This document shows, in pieces, positions 1 through 8,657 of a DNA stretch of 64,000 nt. Positions within the stretch are counted from its first letter, which is position 1; the number at the start of each line of letters is the position of its first letter. The position numbers were made by a program, and so were the translations under genes. The notes below the pieces were generated by a model that saw nothing but the letters and a program-made list of their open reading frames with translations, was not told the DNA's origin and did not search any database. The stretch comes from an uncultured Eubacterium sp. (GTDB taxonomy: Bacteria > Bacillota_A > Clostridia > Lachnospirales > Lachnospiraceae): assembly GCA_910589045.1 (NCBI GenBank), contig CAJUSH010000002.1, positions 5,064 through 69,063 on the forward strand. The letters are read 5' to 3'.

Positions 1-230
1 ATGCCGCACTGGTCAAACCTGTGATGACTCTCCCCAAATTCAGTTTTCACGACAAAGCTGAAATAGCGCTCCTTTGTCTCCATCTGGAAAACAGGCGCAT
101 TATCGTTTTGAAAATGATAATAGGTCCTCTGCCACAGATCGGTATGCGGCTGCGTGACAACCTCGATTGTACCGCTGCAAATCCGGAAGCTTTGCGGCTC
201 CCGCGTCCATTCAAATTTTGTCAAATCCAT
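1..230 (-). CDS. DUF1349 family protein, 3' part cut off by window edge
   Basis: The first 76 residues are visible; the rest lies beyond base 1. The start is the ATG at 230, preceded by a GGAGGAG ribosome site. The piece contains TDLWQRTYYHF and DNAP, then a YFSFVVK strand and FDQCG, which match the N-terminal half of DUF1349, a concanavalin-like beta-sandwich family of about 190 residues often annotated (without proof) as regulator of enolase. The exact role is unknown; the fold suggests carbohydrate or small ligand binding. It is separated from fabT by about 55 bases and is on the same strand, but nothing links it functionally to fatty acid synthesis. Confidence 0.75.
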   Translation of the reverse strand, partial: MDLTKFEWTREPQSFRICSGTIEVVTQPHTDLWQRTYYHFQNDNAPVFQMETKERYFSFVVKTEFGESHHRFDQCG

Positions 231-285
231 ACGTACTCCTCCAAACATTTTCCCGCACATCCGGCAGCCTGCAATCAAACGGCTC

Positions 286-783
286 TCAGACGCCGGAGCG
301 CACGCCTGCTGCCCCCGACACCTCCCTGTCCCGGTCCAGGCATTGACCGTATACATTTTTAAAATAATCATTCAGACGGTTCAGCGAACGGATCAGGATC
401 GCAAGCTCCTCCTTTGACAGGGTATCCTTCACTCTGGCGATCATATTTTCATGAAACTTCCGGTGATGCTCATAGGCCGCCTTCCCCCGTCCGGTAAGCG
501 TCAGATAGACGACCCGTTTATCTATATCGCTCCGTTTTCTCATGACGTAGCCGTGCTCCACCAGTCCGTCCACCGCGCGGGTGAGGGTTCCGGTCGTCAC
601 GGACATAAGCTTTGCAACCTGTGAGCTGCGCTTTGCCTCGTCAAGCCCGATTGCTTCTATCACATGCATATCTTTGATGGTCATATCGCGAAACTCCTCG
701 TTAATGAGATATTTTTCCTCAATGTCCATCAGATCATGAAACAGATGCACCAGCACCTCATTTAACGTCTCGTCTGCATTCAT
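286..783 (-). CDS. fabT: MarR-family transcriptional regulator FabT
   Basis: A 165-residue MarR-type repressor. The winged helix covers roughly residues 45-110 (recognition region SSQVAKLMSVTTGTLTRAVD, wing with DKRVVYLTLT). It is the last gene of the fatty acid operon, 13 bases after fabH. FabT proteins repress fab genes, with acyl-ACP as co-repressor in streptococci and lactococci, and bind TTTGAnnnTCAAA-like palindromes; three such sites sit just downstream of the acpP promoter at 8566-8610, so autoregulation of the whole operon is likely. In streptococci fabT leads the cluster; here it closes it. The C-terminal tail after CLDRDREV is poorly conserved-looking. The alternative, another MarR regulator, is unlikely given the context. 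Confidence 0.85.
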   Translation of the reverse strand: MNADETLNEVLVHLFHDLMDIEEKYLINEEFRDMTIKDMHVIEAIGLDEAKRSSQVAKLMSVTTGTLTRAVDGLVEHGYVMRKRSDIDKRVVYLTLTGRGKAAYEHHRKFHENMIARVKDTLSKEELAILIRSLNRLNDYFKNVYGQCLDRDREVSGAAGVRSGV

Positions 784-796
784 GCATCCCGCTCCT

Positions 797-1858
797 TTAC
801 CATTGAATCACCGCAGCCGCCCAGGTAAGTCCCGCACCAAAGCCTGCCAGTACAACCCGCTCACCCCGGTGGAGCCTTCCCTCCCTGTTCAGCCTGTCCA
901 GAAGGATCGGCACGCTTGCCGCGGAAATATTCCCGCATTCCTGCAGATTCATGGGAAATTTTTCCAGTGGCTGCTTTAAGCGCTTTGCCACAGATTCAAT
1001 GATACGGCTGTTCGCCTGATGCAGCACAAAGCAGTCGATCTCCGAAACCGCAAGTCCCGCCTTTTCGACAGCCTCCGCGACCACCTTCGGAACGGTGCCG
1101 ACCGCAAATTTGTACACCGCCTGACCGTCCATCGTCACATAGCCTCCCGTCTCGCTGCGGTTCACTCCGCGACCGGTAACCGGCAGCCCGGACATGGAAA
1201 TATGCTCCGCACAGTCCGGGCCGCAGTCTGAATCAGGGTCTTTTGCCGCCATAAGAAACGGATGGTTTAAAGGCCGGCCGCCGCAGGCGAGCACATCCCC
1301 CCGCGCGCCGTCGGAATACTGCACGAAGGACTGTAACCCTGCGCCCTCCGCATCCGGCAGTGCACGCAGCACCGCAGCCCCCGCACCGTCCCCGAACAGA
1401 ACGCAGGTGCCCCGGTCTGTCCAGTCCATCATTTTCGAGAGCGTCTCCGCGCCGATAATGAGCGCGTTTTTATAAACACCGCTGTTCATATAAGCGGCTG
1501 CCGTATTCAGCGAAAAGAGAAAGCCGGAGCACGCCGCGTGCAGATCAAAGGCCACCGCTCTCTTTGCGCCCAGCGCCGCCTGCACCTCACAGGCCAGCGT
1601 AGGCAGCACATGATCCGGCGAGAGCGTCGCGGCAATGATCAAATCCAGCTCGCCCGCCTCCATATCCGCCTGCAGAAGCGCCCTGCGCGCCGCCTCCACG
1701 GACATCCCGGTCGTCGTCTCCTCCACCGCCAGATGACGCGCGCCGATACCGGTACGGCTCCGGATCCACTCATCCGAGGTGTCCATTTTATAACTCAAAT
1801 CATCATTTGTAACCCTCAGCGCAGGCAGCGCGCTTCCGGTTCCGCATATCTTTATCAT
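797..1858 (-). CDS. fabH: Beta-ketoacyl-ACP synthase III
   Basis: KAS III condenses acetyl-CoA (or branched acyl-CoA) with malonyl-ACP to start type II fatty acid synthesis in the cytosol. The Cys-His-Asn triad is present: C110 in HAACSGF, H280 in VLHQANSRII and N310 in CGNISAASVP. The C-terminal GFGAGLTWAA glycine motif is intact. At 353 residues it is 20-30 longer than usual FabH; the extra length lies around residues 185-240 and is Cys/Asp rich (DCGPDC). It lies 110 bases downstream of accDA and 13 bases upstream of fabT, and probably belongs to the same transcript, though the gap could hold a weak internal promoter. Confidence 0.95.
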   Translation of the reverse strand: MIKICGTGSALPALRVTNDDLSYKMDTSDEWIRSRTGIGARHLAVEETTTGMSVEAARRALLQADMEAGELDLIIAATLSPDHVLPTLACEVQAALGAKRAVAFDLHAACSGFLFSLNTAAAYMNSGVYKNALIIGAETLSKMMDWTDRGTCVLFGDGAGAAVLRALPDAEGAGLQSFVQYSDGARGDVLACGGRPLNHPFLMAAKDPDSDCGPDCAEHISMSGLPVTGRGVNRSETGGYVTMDGQAVYKFAVGTVPKVVAEAVEKAGLAVSEIDCFVLHQANSRIIESVAKRLKQPLEKFPMNLQECGNISAASVPILLDRLNREGRLHRGERVVLAGFGAGLTWAAAVIQW

Positions 1859-1968
1859 TCCAGTCTCCCCAAATATAATCGGTCGGTCCCGTCTGACCCG
1901 TTCCGTTTACAAAGATGCCTTCTGCACCCGTCCCATGGCATAGTACAAATGCCATACACAAGCAAACG

Positions 1969-3672
1969 TCAGAATTTCCGGAACCGCTCATAGCGCCGCG
2001 CTGCGAGCACTTCCCCGGTCAGATTCCTGCAGCCCCTGAGGAATTGCTTGAGCTGCTTTTTCATCGCGCCCGCGATGGAATCCAGTGCGGAGGCATCCGC
2101 GCCGCCAAACTCCGGTATAATGCCGTCGATCACCTCCAGGCGCAGTAAATCCTGCGCAGTGATCTGCATGACACCCGCAGCCTCCTTCGCACGCTTGCCG
2201 TCCTTCCAGAGAATCGACGCAAAGCCCTCCGGTGAAAGGATCGAGTAAACCGCGTGCTCCAGCATCCATACCTCGTTGCTCACCGCCAGCGCAAGCGCGC
2301 CGCCGCTTCCGCCCTCCCCGATCATAAACGTAAAAATCGGGACGCGCAGTGCGCTCATCTCAAAAAGGTTCCGGGCAATCGCCTCGCCCTGCCCGTTCTC
2401 CTCCGCTTCCATGCCGGGATACGCGCCGGACGTATTGACAAACGTGATGACGGGACGCCCGAACTTCTCCGCCTGCTTCATGAGACGGATAGCCTTGCGG
2501 TACCCTTCCGGTGAGGGCATGCCGTAGTTGCGGGACGCGCACTCCGCAATGGAGCTTCCCTTCTGGATACCGACCACCGTTACGGGCTGTCCGTCCAGCC
2601 ACGCCACGCCGCCGATGATCGCCGGATCGTCCTTAAAATAACGGTCGCCGTGAAGCTCCATAAAATTGTCAAACACCGCCTCGATATAATCCTTCGTCTG
2701 CAGGCGGCCCATCTGTCTGGCCTCGCGCACCTTTTCCCACGCGCTCTTTGCCTTTTCCTTGCTGGCACGCTCCCGCATCAGCTCGGTGGGCTCATAATTG
2801 TCATTCTCGCGCATAGGGTCAAAATTTGCAAAGCCTTCATAGCTGTGCATGATCAGAAGCTGGTAGAGGGTCAGCTTCAGATCCTTCCGCTCCACAATAC
2901 GGTCCACAAAGCCGTGCGCAAGCTGAAATTCCGCGCGCTGGAAGCCGTCAGGCAGACGCTCCCCGATGGTCTGCTCGATAACCCTGGGACCCGCAAAACC
3001 GATAAGTGCCCCCGGCTCCGCCAGGATCAGATCGCCGAGCATCGCAAAGCTGGCGGTCATACCGCCGGTTGTCGGGTCCGTCAGCACGGAAATGTAGAGC
3101 AGTCCCGCCTCGCTGTGACGCTTCAACGCTGCGGAGGTTTTCGCCATCTGCATCAGGGAAATGATGCCCTCCTGCATCCTGGCACCGCCGGAACAGCAGA
3201 ATAAAATAACCGGAAGCCGCTCCGCAGTCGCCCGCTCCACCGCAGAGGCGATCTTTTCCCCCACCACATGGCCCATGCTTCCCATGAGGAAGCGGGAGTC
3301 ACACACACCTACCACCGCATCCATGCCGTAGATTTTTCCCTTTCCCACCGTAACGCCCTCGGCGAGACCGGTCTTTTCCCTCGTTGCAAGCACCTTTTCC
3401 TCGTACTCCGGAAAATCCAGCGGATTCACCGGCACATCCCCGTCAAGCTCCGTACACCACGGCGTAAACGTGTCATCGTCGACAACCATGCGGATCCGGT
3501 TGTTGGTACGCACGCGAAAATAATAGCCGCATTTCTCACAGACATATTTTTTCTCGATGACCCGCGCCTTGTTGATCTCCTTGCCGCAGTTTTTACAAAC
3601 GATCGTCTCATCCTTTGGCATATCGACCGAAACAATTTTATTCTTCTGCTTCTTTTTCAATAATGCTGACAT
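1969..3672 (-). CDS. accDA: Fused acetyl-CoA carboxylase carboxyltransferase beta-alpha
   Basis: One reading frame carries both carboxyltransferase subunits, which transfer CO2 from carboxybiotin to acetyl-CoA to give malonyl-CoA. Residues 1-270 are AccD: a four-cysteine zinc finger (CKNCGK ... CEKCGYY), then the carboxyltransferase core with SGGARMQEG and GFAGPRVIEQT. From about residue 310 it is AccA: AWEKVREARQ, then FMELHGDRYFKDDPAI, the GSSIAE and GEGGSGGALA motifs. In most bacteria these are separate genes. I chose the ATG at 3672 (MSALLKKKQ) because it matches AccD N-termini; a GTG at 3717 is in frame. The biotin carrier (accB) and biotin carboxylase (accC) genes that commonly sit beside it are missing from the cluster. 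Confidence 0.92.
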   Translation of the reverse strand: MSALLKKKQKNKIVSVDMPKDETIVCKNCGKEINKARVIEKKYVCEKCGYYFRVRTNNRIRMVVDDDTFTPWCTELDGDVPVNPLDFPEYEEKVLATREKTGLAEGVTVGKGKIYGMDAVVGVCDSRFLMGSMGHVVGEKIASAVERATAERLPVILFCCSGGARMQEGIISLMQMAKTSAALKRHSEAGLLYISVLTDPTTGGMTASFAMLGDLILAEPGALIGFAGPRVIEQTIGERLPDGFQRAEFQLAHGFVDRIVERKDLKLTLYQLLIMHSYEGFANFDPMRENDNYEPTELMRERASKEKAKSAWEKVREARQMGRLQTKDYIEAVFDNFMELHGDRYFKDDPAIIGGVAWLDGQPVTVVGIQKGSSIAECASRNYGMPSPEGYRKAIRLMKQAEKFGRPVITFVNTSGAYPGMEAEENGQGEAIARNLFEMSALRVPIFTFMIGEGGSGGALALAVSNEVWMLEHAVYSILSPEGFASILWKDGKRAKEAAGVMQITAQDLLRLEVIDGIIPEFGGADASALDSIAGAMKKQLKQFLRGCRNLTGEVLAARRYERFRKF

Positions 3673-3797
3673 TCTACCCACACTTTCTAAGCTGTTCAAC
3701 CTCCGCACCTGAACCACGCCGCTGCAAACCGAAGGACCGGCTCAGTTCGAAGGTACCATATTCCAGGCTGCCCATAATAATTCGATTGAAACGGCCT

Positions 3798-4226
3798 CTA
3801 CCCGATGGCAAAGGTAAGCTCCGCCTGACAGACCGGCTTGCCGTCCACATACGCCTTTGCGCTTCCCACGCCGATGGGGCCCTTCACCTTGATGATCGTT
3901 GTCTCCAGCGTCAAAACGTCCCCCGGAAGCACCTTCTTCTTAAACTTTGCACCGTTTATCCCCGCAAAATATGCGGTTTTTCCTTTGTTCTCTTCCTGTG
4001 ATAAAATCGCAACCGCCCCGGTCTGGGCCAGCGCCTCCACGATGAGCACACCCGGCATCACCGGCTCCGCCGGAAAATGCCCCGCAAAATAAGGCTCACC
4101 CGCGCTCACGCACTTTTTTGCGACCGCGCGCACCCCAGGCTCCAGCTCCTCCACCGTATCGATCAGAAGCATCGGCTGTCTGTGGGGGATGATCTCCATA
4201 ATTTCCTTCGTTGTCAAAAGTGCCAT
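3798..4226 (-). CDS. fabZ: 3-hydroxyacyl-ACP dehydratase FabZ
   Basis: A 142-residue hot-dog dehydratase that removes water from beta-hydroxyacyl-ACP. The start has the typical IPHRQPMLLIDTV; the catalytic His is H50 in GHFPAEPVMPGV and the Glu is E64 in VEALAQTG. Its start codon lies 3 bases after the fabF stop, so the two are almost certainly translationally coupled. In many relatives accB lies between fabF and fabZ; here there is no room for it. The accDA gene follows after about 125 bases with no evident terminator. Confidence 0.95.
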   Translation of the reverse strand: MALLTTKEIMEIIPHRQPMLLIDTVEELEPGVRAVAKKCVSAGEPYFAGHFPAEPVMPGVLIVEALAQTGAVAILSQEENKGKTAYFAGINGAKFKKKVLPGDVLTLETTIIKVKGPIGVGSAKAYVDGKPVCQAELTFAIG

Positions 4227-4229
4227 TTC

Positions 4230-5462
4230 CTACGCCTCCCACCGCTTAAAGAGCAGGCTTGCATTGTGCCCGCCAAAGCCCAGCGAATTGCTCAGCGCAT
4301 ACGGAACAGCTTCCGTGCAGGAATCCTTACAGTAATTCAGGTCCAGCTCCTCGTCGGGGGTCTCATAGCCCACCGTCGCATGGATATAGCCCTCTGAAAG
4401 CTGCTTCACACAGGCGATCGCCTCCACCGCGCCCGCCGCACCCAAAAGATGCCCGATCATCGACTTCGTGGAATTGATTTTCATGTCGTACGCATGGTCA
4501 CCAAACACCTTCTTGATCGCCCGCGTCTCAAACAGGTCGTTATGATGCGTTGCCGTGCCATGGGCATTGATGTAGGTCACGTCCTCCGGGCAGACACCCG
4601 CATCGCGCATTGCATTTTCCATGGCACGCGCCGCACCCGCACCGTCCTCCGCGGGGGAAGTGATGTGATAGGCGTCGGACGTACAGCCGTAGCCCACAAG
4701 CTCCGCGTAAATGTGAGCGCCCCGCGCCTGTGCGTGGGAAAGCTCCTCCAAAACAAGCACGCCCGCACCCTCGCCCATGACAAAGCCGCTGCGGTTCTTA
4801 TCAAACGGAAGCGAGCACCTTTTTGGATCATCCACGTCGGAAAGTGCCGTAAGCGCCGTAAAGCCGGCAATTCCGATGGGCGCTACGCTGCTCTCGGTAC
4901 CGCCCGCCAGCATCACGTCCGCATCGCCGTACTGGATCGTGCGCATCGCCTCACCGATACTGTTCGTTCCGGTAGCGCAGGCCGTAACCACGTTGATGCT
5001 CTTGCCCTTTAAGCCGAACTGAATCGCCACATTGCCCGAAGCCATGTTGGAAATCATAAGCGGCACGAACAGCGGATTGATCTTTCCGGGGCCCTTTTCA
5101 AGGAGCTTTGCGTGCTCCCGCTCCATGGCCTGCAGGCTGCCGATCCCGCTTCCGATGGCAGTTCCGATCAGGTAGGCATCCTCCTGCTGCAGATCGATCC
5201 CGCTGTCCGCGAGCGCTTCCTTCGACGCAGCCACCGCATACTGTGAAAACAATTCCATGCGCTTTGCCGCCTTGAAATCCATATAGTCTTTTCCGACAAA
5301 GCCCTTCACCTCCGCGGCAACACGACACTTGTAACCCTCCGCATCAAAGCGCGTGATCGGAGCAAAACCGATCTCCTTTTGCTTCACCGACTCCCAGAAG
5401 CTCCCTACATCCAATCCGATCGGCGTAATGGCTCCCATACCGGTCACTACAACTCGTCTCAT
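4230..5462 (-). CDS. fabF: Beta-ketoacyl-ACP synthase II
   Basis: The elongating condensing enzyme of type II fatty acid synthesis, 410 residues, normal length. The KAS Cys-His-His triad is clear: C162 in VTACATGTNSIG, H301 in NAHGTATHHND and H338 in KSMIGHLLGAAGA. It begins with MRRVVVTGMGAITPIG, typical of FabF. It follows fabG after a 153-base gap with small hairpins, and runs directly into fabZ. Confidence 0.97.
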   Translation of the reverse strand: MRRVVVTGMGAITPIGLDVGSFWESVKQKEIGFAPITRFDAEGYKCRVAAEVKGFVGKDYMDFKAAKRMELFSQYAVAASKEALADSGIDLQQEDAYLIGTAIGSGIGSLQAMEREHAKLLEKGPGKINPLFVPLMISNMASGNVAIQFGLKGKSINVVTACATGTNSIGEAMRTIQYGDADVMLAGGTESSVAPIGIAGFTALTALSDVDDPKRCSLPFDKNRSGFVMGEGAGVLVLEELSHAQARGAHIYAELVGYGCTSDAYHITSPAEDGAGAARAMENAMRDAGVCPEDVTYINAHGTATHHNDLFETRAIKKVFGDHAYDMKINSTKSMIGHLLGAAGAVEAIACVKQLSEGYIHATVGYETPDEELDLNYCKDSCTEAVPYALSNSLGFGGHNASLLFKRWEA

Positions 5463-5615
5463 ATTTTCTTAACCTCTCTTACTTCTTTTTTGGTTACTGC
5501 TCACTCCGGCTACGTAACCGGCAGTCTGGAGATGAAAATTCGCTTCACGAAGTCCAAACTGCTATCCGAATCACGTTCTTCCGCAGCCCCGGCACGCCGG
5601 GGCACCTGATGCCGG
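5463..5615. other. fabG-fabF spacer with small hairpins
   Basis: A 153-base spacer inside the operon. It holds a GGTTAC...GTAACC inverted repeat near 5500-5523 and a tight CCCCGG-CACG-CCGGGG hairpin at 5586-5603. There is no T-run on either strand, so these look like mRNA processing or stability hairpins, or repeat remnants, rather than terminators. Confidence 0.4.
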
Positions 5616-6362
5616 TCAGCATCCGATACTCATGCCGCCGTCCACCGCGATGATCTGTCCCGTGACAAAGCGCGCCGCATCCGAAGCCAGAAACGCAACC
5701 ACATCCGCTACCTCCTCCGGCTCGCCGATGCGCCCGAAGGGAATCATGTCCGTCATCGCCGCCCTGGCCTGATCGGTCATCGCATCGATCATCTCCGTCG
5801 CCACAAAGCCCGGCGCCACCGCGTTCACCGTGATCTGACGGGAGGCAAGCTCCCTGGCCACGCTCTTTGTCAGCCCGATCACACCCGCCTTGCTGGCCGC
5901 GTAGTTTGCCTGCCCCGCATTCCCGAGCAGCCCGGAAACGGAGGTAATATTGATGATACGTCCGCCCTTCTGCTTTAAAAACTGCCTGGAAGCGTGCCGG
6001 ATCGTGTTGAATGCTCCCTTTAAATTTGTTGCGACCACCGCGTCAAAATCCGCCTCGCTCATCCGCATGAGCAGGCCGTCACGCGTGATGCCCGCATTGT
6101 TCACGAGAATATCCAGGTGCCCGTAGGTTTTTACGATCTGCGTGAGAAATGCCCCGCACGCCTCAAAATCGCTGACATCACAGCCCATCACCGCACCGTC
6201 GCCGCCCGCCCCGCGGATCCCGGAAAGCACCTCATTTGCACGCTCCTGCGAGCCGTTATAGTTCACAATGACAAACGCGCCCTCCGCGGCCAGCTTTTTC
6301 GCGATCGCCGCGCCGATTCCCCGGGAAGCCCCTGTCACAAGCGCAATCTTATTCGCCAACAT
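5616..6362 (-). CDS. fabG: 3-oxoacyl-ACP reductase FabG
   Basis: NADPH-dependent short-chain dehydrogenase that reduces beta-ketoacyl-ACP. The 248-residue form starts at the ATG at 6362 (MLANKIALVTG); a longer in-frame extension upstream lies inside fabD and is not credible. The cofactor motif TGASRGIG is at residues 10-17, NNAG near 88-91, and the catalytic Ser-Tyr-Lys set is S141, Y154 and K158. The reading frame overlaps the fabD stop by 14 bases, so translation is coupled. The C-terminal VDGGMSIGC fits FabG. Confidence 0.95.
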   Translation of the reverse strand: MLANKIALVTGASRGIGAAIAKKLAAEGAFVIVNYNGSQERANEVLSGIRGAGGDGAVMGCDVSDFEACGAFLTQIVKTYGHLDILVNNAGITRDGLLMRMSEADFDAVVATNLKGAFNTIRHASRQFLKQKGGRIINITSVSGLLGNAGQANYAASKAGVIGLTKSVARELASRQITVNAVAPGFVATEMIDAMTDQARAAMTDMIPFGRIGEPEEVADVVAFLASDAARFVTGQIIAVDGGMSIGC

Positions 6363-7263
6363 ATGCCTTGAAATCCTCCAGTTTATCGATATTTGAGCAT
6401 TTGATGCCGCGGTTGATCTTGCGCAGGAACCCGGAAAGCGTCCTGCCCGGGCCGATCTCCACAAACTCGTCGGCACCGTCCGCGATGAGCCTTTCCATGG
6501 TCTGCTGCCAGCACACCGGATGGCAAACCTGAAGCGCTAAGAGCGATCTGATTTTTTCCGGCTCCGTCACATAGTCCGCGGTAACATTGGAAAGATAGCC
6601 GATCTTCGGCTCCGAAATTTTTACCCTTTCAAGCTCTGCGGTAAGCTTCTGCCCCGCATCCTGCAAAAGCGGCGAATGGAACGGCCCGCTGACCTTTAAG
6701 GGCAGCACCCGCTTCGCCCCGGCTTCCTTGCAGCCCGCCGACGCACGGTCAACGGCGCGCGCCTCACCGGTGATAACAATCTGGCCGGGACAGTTATAGT
6801 TTGCCACGTACACCTGTCCGTAGCCCATCTCGCACACCTCCTCGACGGTCTGCGCGTCAAGTCCGAGCACCGCCGCCATAGCTCCTCCGGTGGGTACCGC
6901 GTTCTGCATAAACTTGCCGCGCTTGCGGATCAGTGCAAACACATCCCTTTGCTCCATAGCCTCTGACGCGATGATCGCGCCGTACTCACCAAGGCTTAAG
7001 CCCGCCGCCGCATCCGCAGTGATGCCTGCCTCCTGCAAAACCGCAAGGATCGCTGCCTCGACGGTCAGCATCCCGATCTGCGTGTACTCGGTCTGGCCGA
7101 TCTTGTCTTCCTCCTCAAAGCAGAGCTTCGCCACGTCCAGCTTCGCCGCCTCGCCTGCCAGCTCGAAAACCTCCCGCGCAGCCGGAAATGCCTCGTAAAA
7201 ATCCTTTCCCATTCCAATGTACTGTGACCCCTGTCCGGGGAACATAAATACTCTTTTACCCAT
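6349..7263 (-). CDS. fabD: Malonyl-CoA:ACP transacylase
   Basis: Loads malonyl groups onto acyl carrier protein. The 304-residue protein has the N-terminal FPGQGSQYIGMGKDFYE motif, the nucleophile S90 in GLSLGEYGA, an active-site Arg region and the His in GPFHSPLL. Length is normal. It is preceded by fabK with a 37-base gap and overlaps fabG at its 3' end. Confidence 0.96.
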   Translation of the reverse strand: MGKRVFMFPGQGSQYIGMGKDFYEAFPAAREVFELAGEAAKLDVAKLCFEEEDKIGQTEYTQIGMLTVEAAILAVLQEAGITADAAAGLSLGEYGAIIASEAMEQRDVFALIRKRGKFMQNAVPTGGAMAAVLGLDAQTVEEVCEMGYGQVYVANYNCPGQIVITGEARAVDRASAGCKEAGAKRVLPLKVSGPFHSPLLQDAGQKLTAELERVKISEPKIGYLSNVTADYVTEPEKIRSLLALQVCHPVCWQQTMERLIADGADEFVEIGPGRTLSGFLRKINRGIKCSNIDKLEDFKAYVGE

Positions 7264-7300
7264 AAGATGCTCCTGTTCTAAAACAACTTCCTGTTACCGG

Positions 7301-8230
7301 TCACGAAAGGGCGGGTAACAGGCGCTTCGCTCCTGTCATGATTTCCTCGATTATGTCCGCGCACGTATCCGTATGCTTCACAAGCCCCGCGATCTGACCC
7401 GCCATCACGCTTCCGTACACCACGTCGCCCTCAACCACGGCTTTGCGCAGCGCGCCCAGCGTCAGCTGCTCGAGTTCCTCAAGACCCGCGCCTTCCTTTT
7501 CCATGCGCAGATACTCCCGGGTCATCTTATTGCGCAGCACGCGGATCGGATGCCCGTTCGCAAGCCCCGTCACCTCGGAGTCAATGTCCTTCGCGCGGAC
7601 GATCTTTTCTTTATAATTCTCATGTACGATGCATTCCTCTGCCACCACAAAACGGGTGCCTATCTGCACGCCGGATGCGCCAAGCATGAGCGCCGCCGCA
7701 AATCCCCGCGCATCCGCGATACCGCCCGCGGCGATCACCGGAATGCTTACCGCGTCTACAACCTGCGGCACCAGTGTCATCGTGGTCGCCGCACCGATGT
7801 GTCCGCCGGACTCGGTCCCTTCTGCAACGACCGCATCCGCGCCGGCCTTCTCCATCATCCGCGCCAGCGCAACGCTCGCCACAACCGGAATGACCCGTGC
7901 GCCCGCTTCCTTCCAGCGCGCCATGTACTTTCCCGGGCTTCCCGCACCGGTGGTAATCACGGGAATGTTCTCATCCGCCAGAAGCTGTGCGATCTCGTCC
8001 GCCTGCGGATTCATGAGCATCAGATTTACACCGAAAGGATTGTTTGTATGTGCTTTCATCTGCCGGATCTGCTCCGAAACCCAGTCCACGTCTGCGCCGC
8101 CCACACCGATGATGCCAAGTCCGCCGGCATTTGATACGGCGCTCGCCAGCTCCCAGGTCGCCACCCATGCCATACCGCCCTGCAGGATGGGATAACGGAT
8201 ACCCAGCAATTCATTGATCAGCCCTGTCAT
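7301..8230 (-). CDS. fabK: Enoyl-ACP reductase II (FMN dependent)
   Basis: FabK is the flavin-dependent enoyl-ACP reductase that replaces FabI in many Firmicutes and makes them insensitive to triclosan-type FabI inhibitors. The 309-residue protein starts at the ATG at 8230 (MTGLINELLGIRYPILQGG), one base after the acpP stop; an in-frame start 15 bases earlier would lie inside acpP. Motifs of the nitronate monooxygenase/FabK fold are present: GGMAWVA, TTGAGSPGKYM, EGTESGGHIG, IAAGGIADARG and GASGVQIGTRF. No fabI or fabL is seen in the window. Confidence 0.95.
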   Translation of the reverse strand: MTGLINELLGIRYPILQGGMAWVATWELASAVSNAGGLGIIGVGGADVDWVSEQIRQMKAHTNNPFGVNLMLMNPQADEIAQLLADENIPVITTGAGSPGKYMARWKEAGARVIPVVASVALARMMEKAGADAVVAEGTESGGHIGAATTMTLVPQVVDAVSIPVIAAGGIADARGFAAALMLGASGVQIGTRFVVAEECIVHENYKEKIVRAKDIDSEVTGLANGHPIRVLRNKMTREYLRMEKEGAGLEELEQLTLGALRKAVVEGDVVYGSVMAGQIAGLVKHTDTCADIIEEIMTGAKRLLPALS

Positions 8231-8231
8231 C

Positions 8232-8465
8232 TTAATCTTCCACACCTTTGTTCTTTAAATAATCCATTACATCCTGAACCGTCTGAAGCTGCTCGAGATC
8301 ATCGGAAGGGATCTCCACCTCAAACTCCTCCTCCATCGCCATGATCATCTCAAACAGATCCAGGGAATCCGCATTTAAATCATCCTTGAAATTTGAATCC
8401 GCAGATACGTCGCCTGCCTCGATTCCCAACTGCTCCGCAATGATTGCCTGTAATTTTTCCAACAT
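8232..8465 (-). CDS. acpP: Acyl carrier protein
   Basis: A 77-residue acidic four-helix carrier. The phosphopantetheine attachment serine is S34 in NADSLDLFEM. It is the first gene of the operon, with its promoter and FabT-like operators about 100-180 bases upstream, and is followed within one base by fabK. All downstream enzymes of the cluster act on this carrier's acyl chains. Confidence 0.97.
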   Translation of the reverse strand: MLEKLQAIIAEQLGIEAGDVSADSNFKDDLNADSLDLFEMIMAMEEEFEVEIPSDDLEQLQTVQDVMDYLKNKGVED

Positions 8466-8565
8466 CCTATTTTTCCTCGCTTTCTTTCATGTTACGCCCG
8501 TCTAGCACCCGGACATGCTGCGGGAAGGCGCGCAGGGAATGCCCCGCATACCGCCTTCCCCCTGG

Positions 8566-8610
8566 TTTGACTGTCAATTAGTTTGACAATCAAACCTTTT
8601 GACTATCAAA
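8566..8610 (-). promoter_or_regulatory. Three FabT-type operator boxes
   Basis: Three near-identical palindromes of the form TTTGAnnnTCAAA: 8566-8577 (imperfect end), 8582-8594 and 8598-8610, spaced about 16 bases apart (1.5 helical turns). They begin directly downstream of the predicted transcription start of the acpP promoter, so a bound repressor would block initiation or clearance. The motif resembles the known FabT box of streptococci and lactococci; the cognate repressor is encoded at the end of this operon. Confidence 0.8.
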
Positions 8611-8619
8611 CTATCGCAT

Positions 8620-8648
8620 AGTATAGTGCTAGTGGAAGAATTTGTCAA
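8620..8648 (-). promoter_or_regulatory. Sigma-A promoter of the fatty acid operon
   Basis: On the minus strand a perfect -35 TTGACA (8643-8648), a 17-base spacer and -10 TATACT (8620-8625). Transcription would start near 8613, just before the operator boxes. The promoter sits 10 bases beyond the stop codon of the upstream permease. Confidence 0.85.
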
Positions 8649-8657
8649 TAGCTTTTT

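Noticed and set aside
2650..3204. Long plus-strand frames inside accDA
   Set aside because: They are shadows of the fused carboxyltransferase frame; no ribosome sites or domain features.
7291..7321. Hairpin CTGTTACC/GGTAACAG between fabK and fabD
   Set aside because: It overlaps the end of fabK, has no T-run and lies inside a clear operon, so it is not a terminator.
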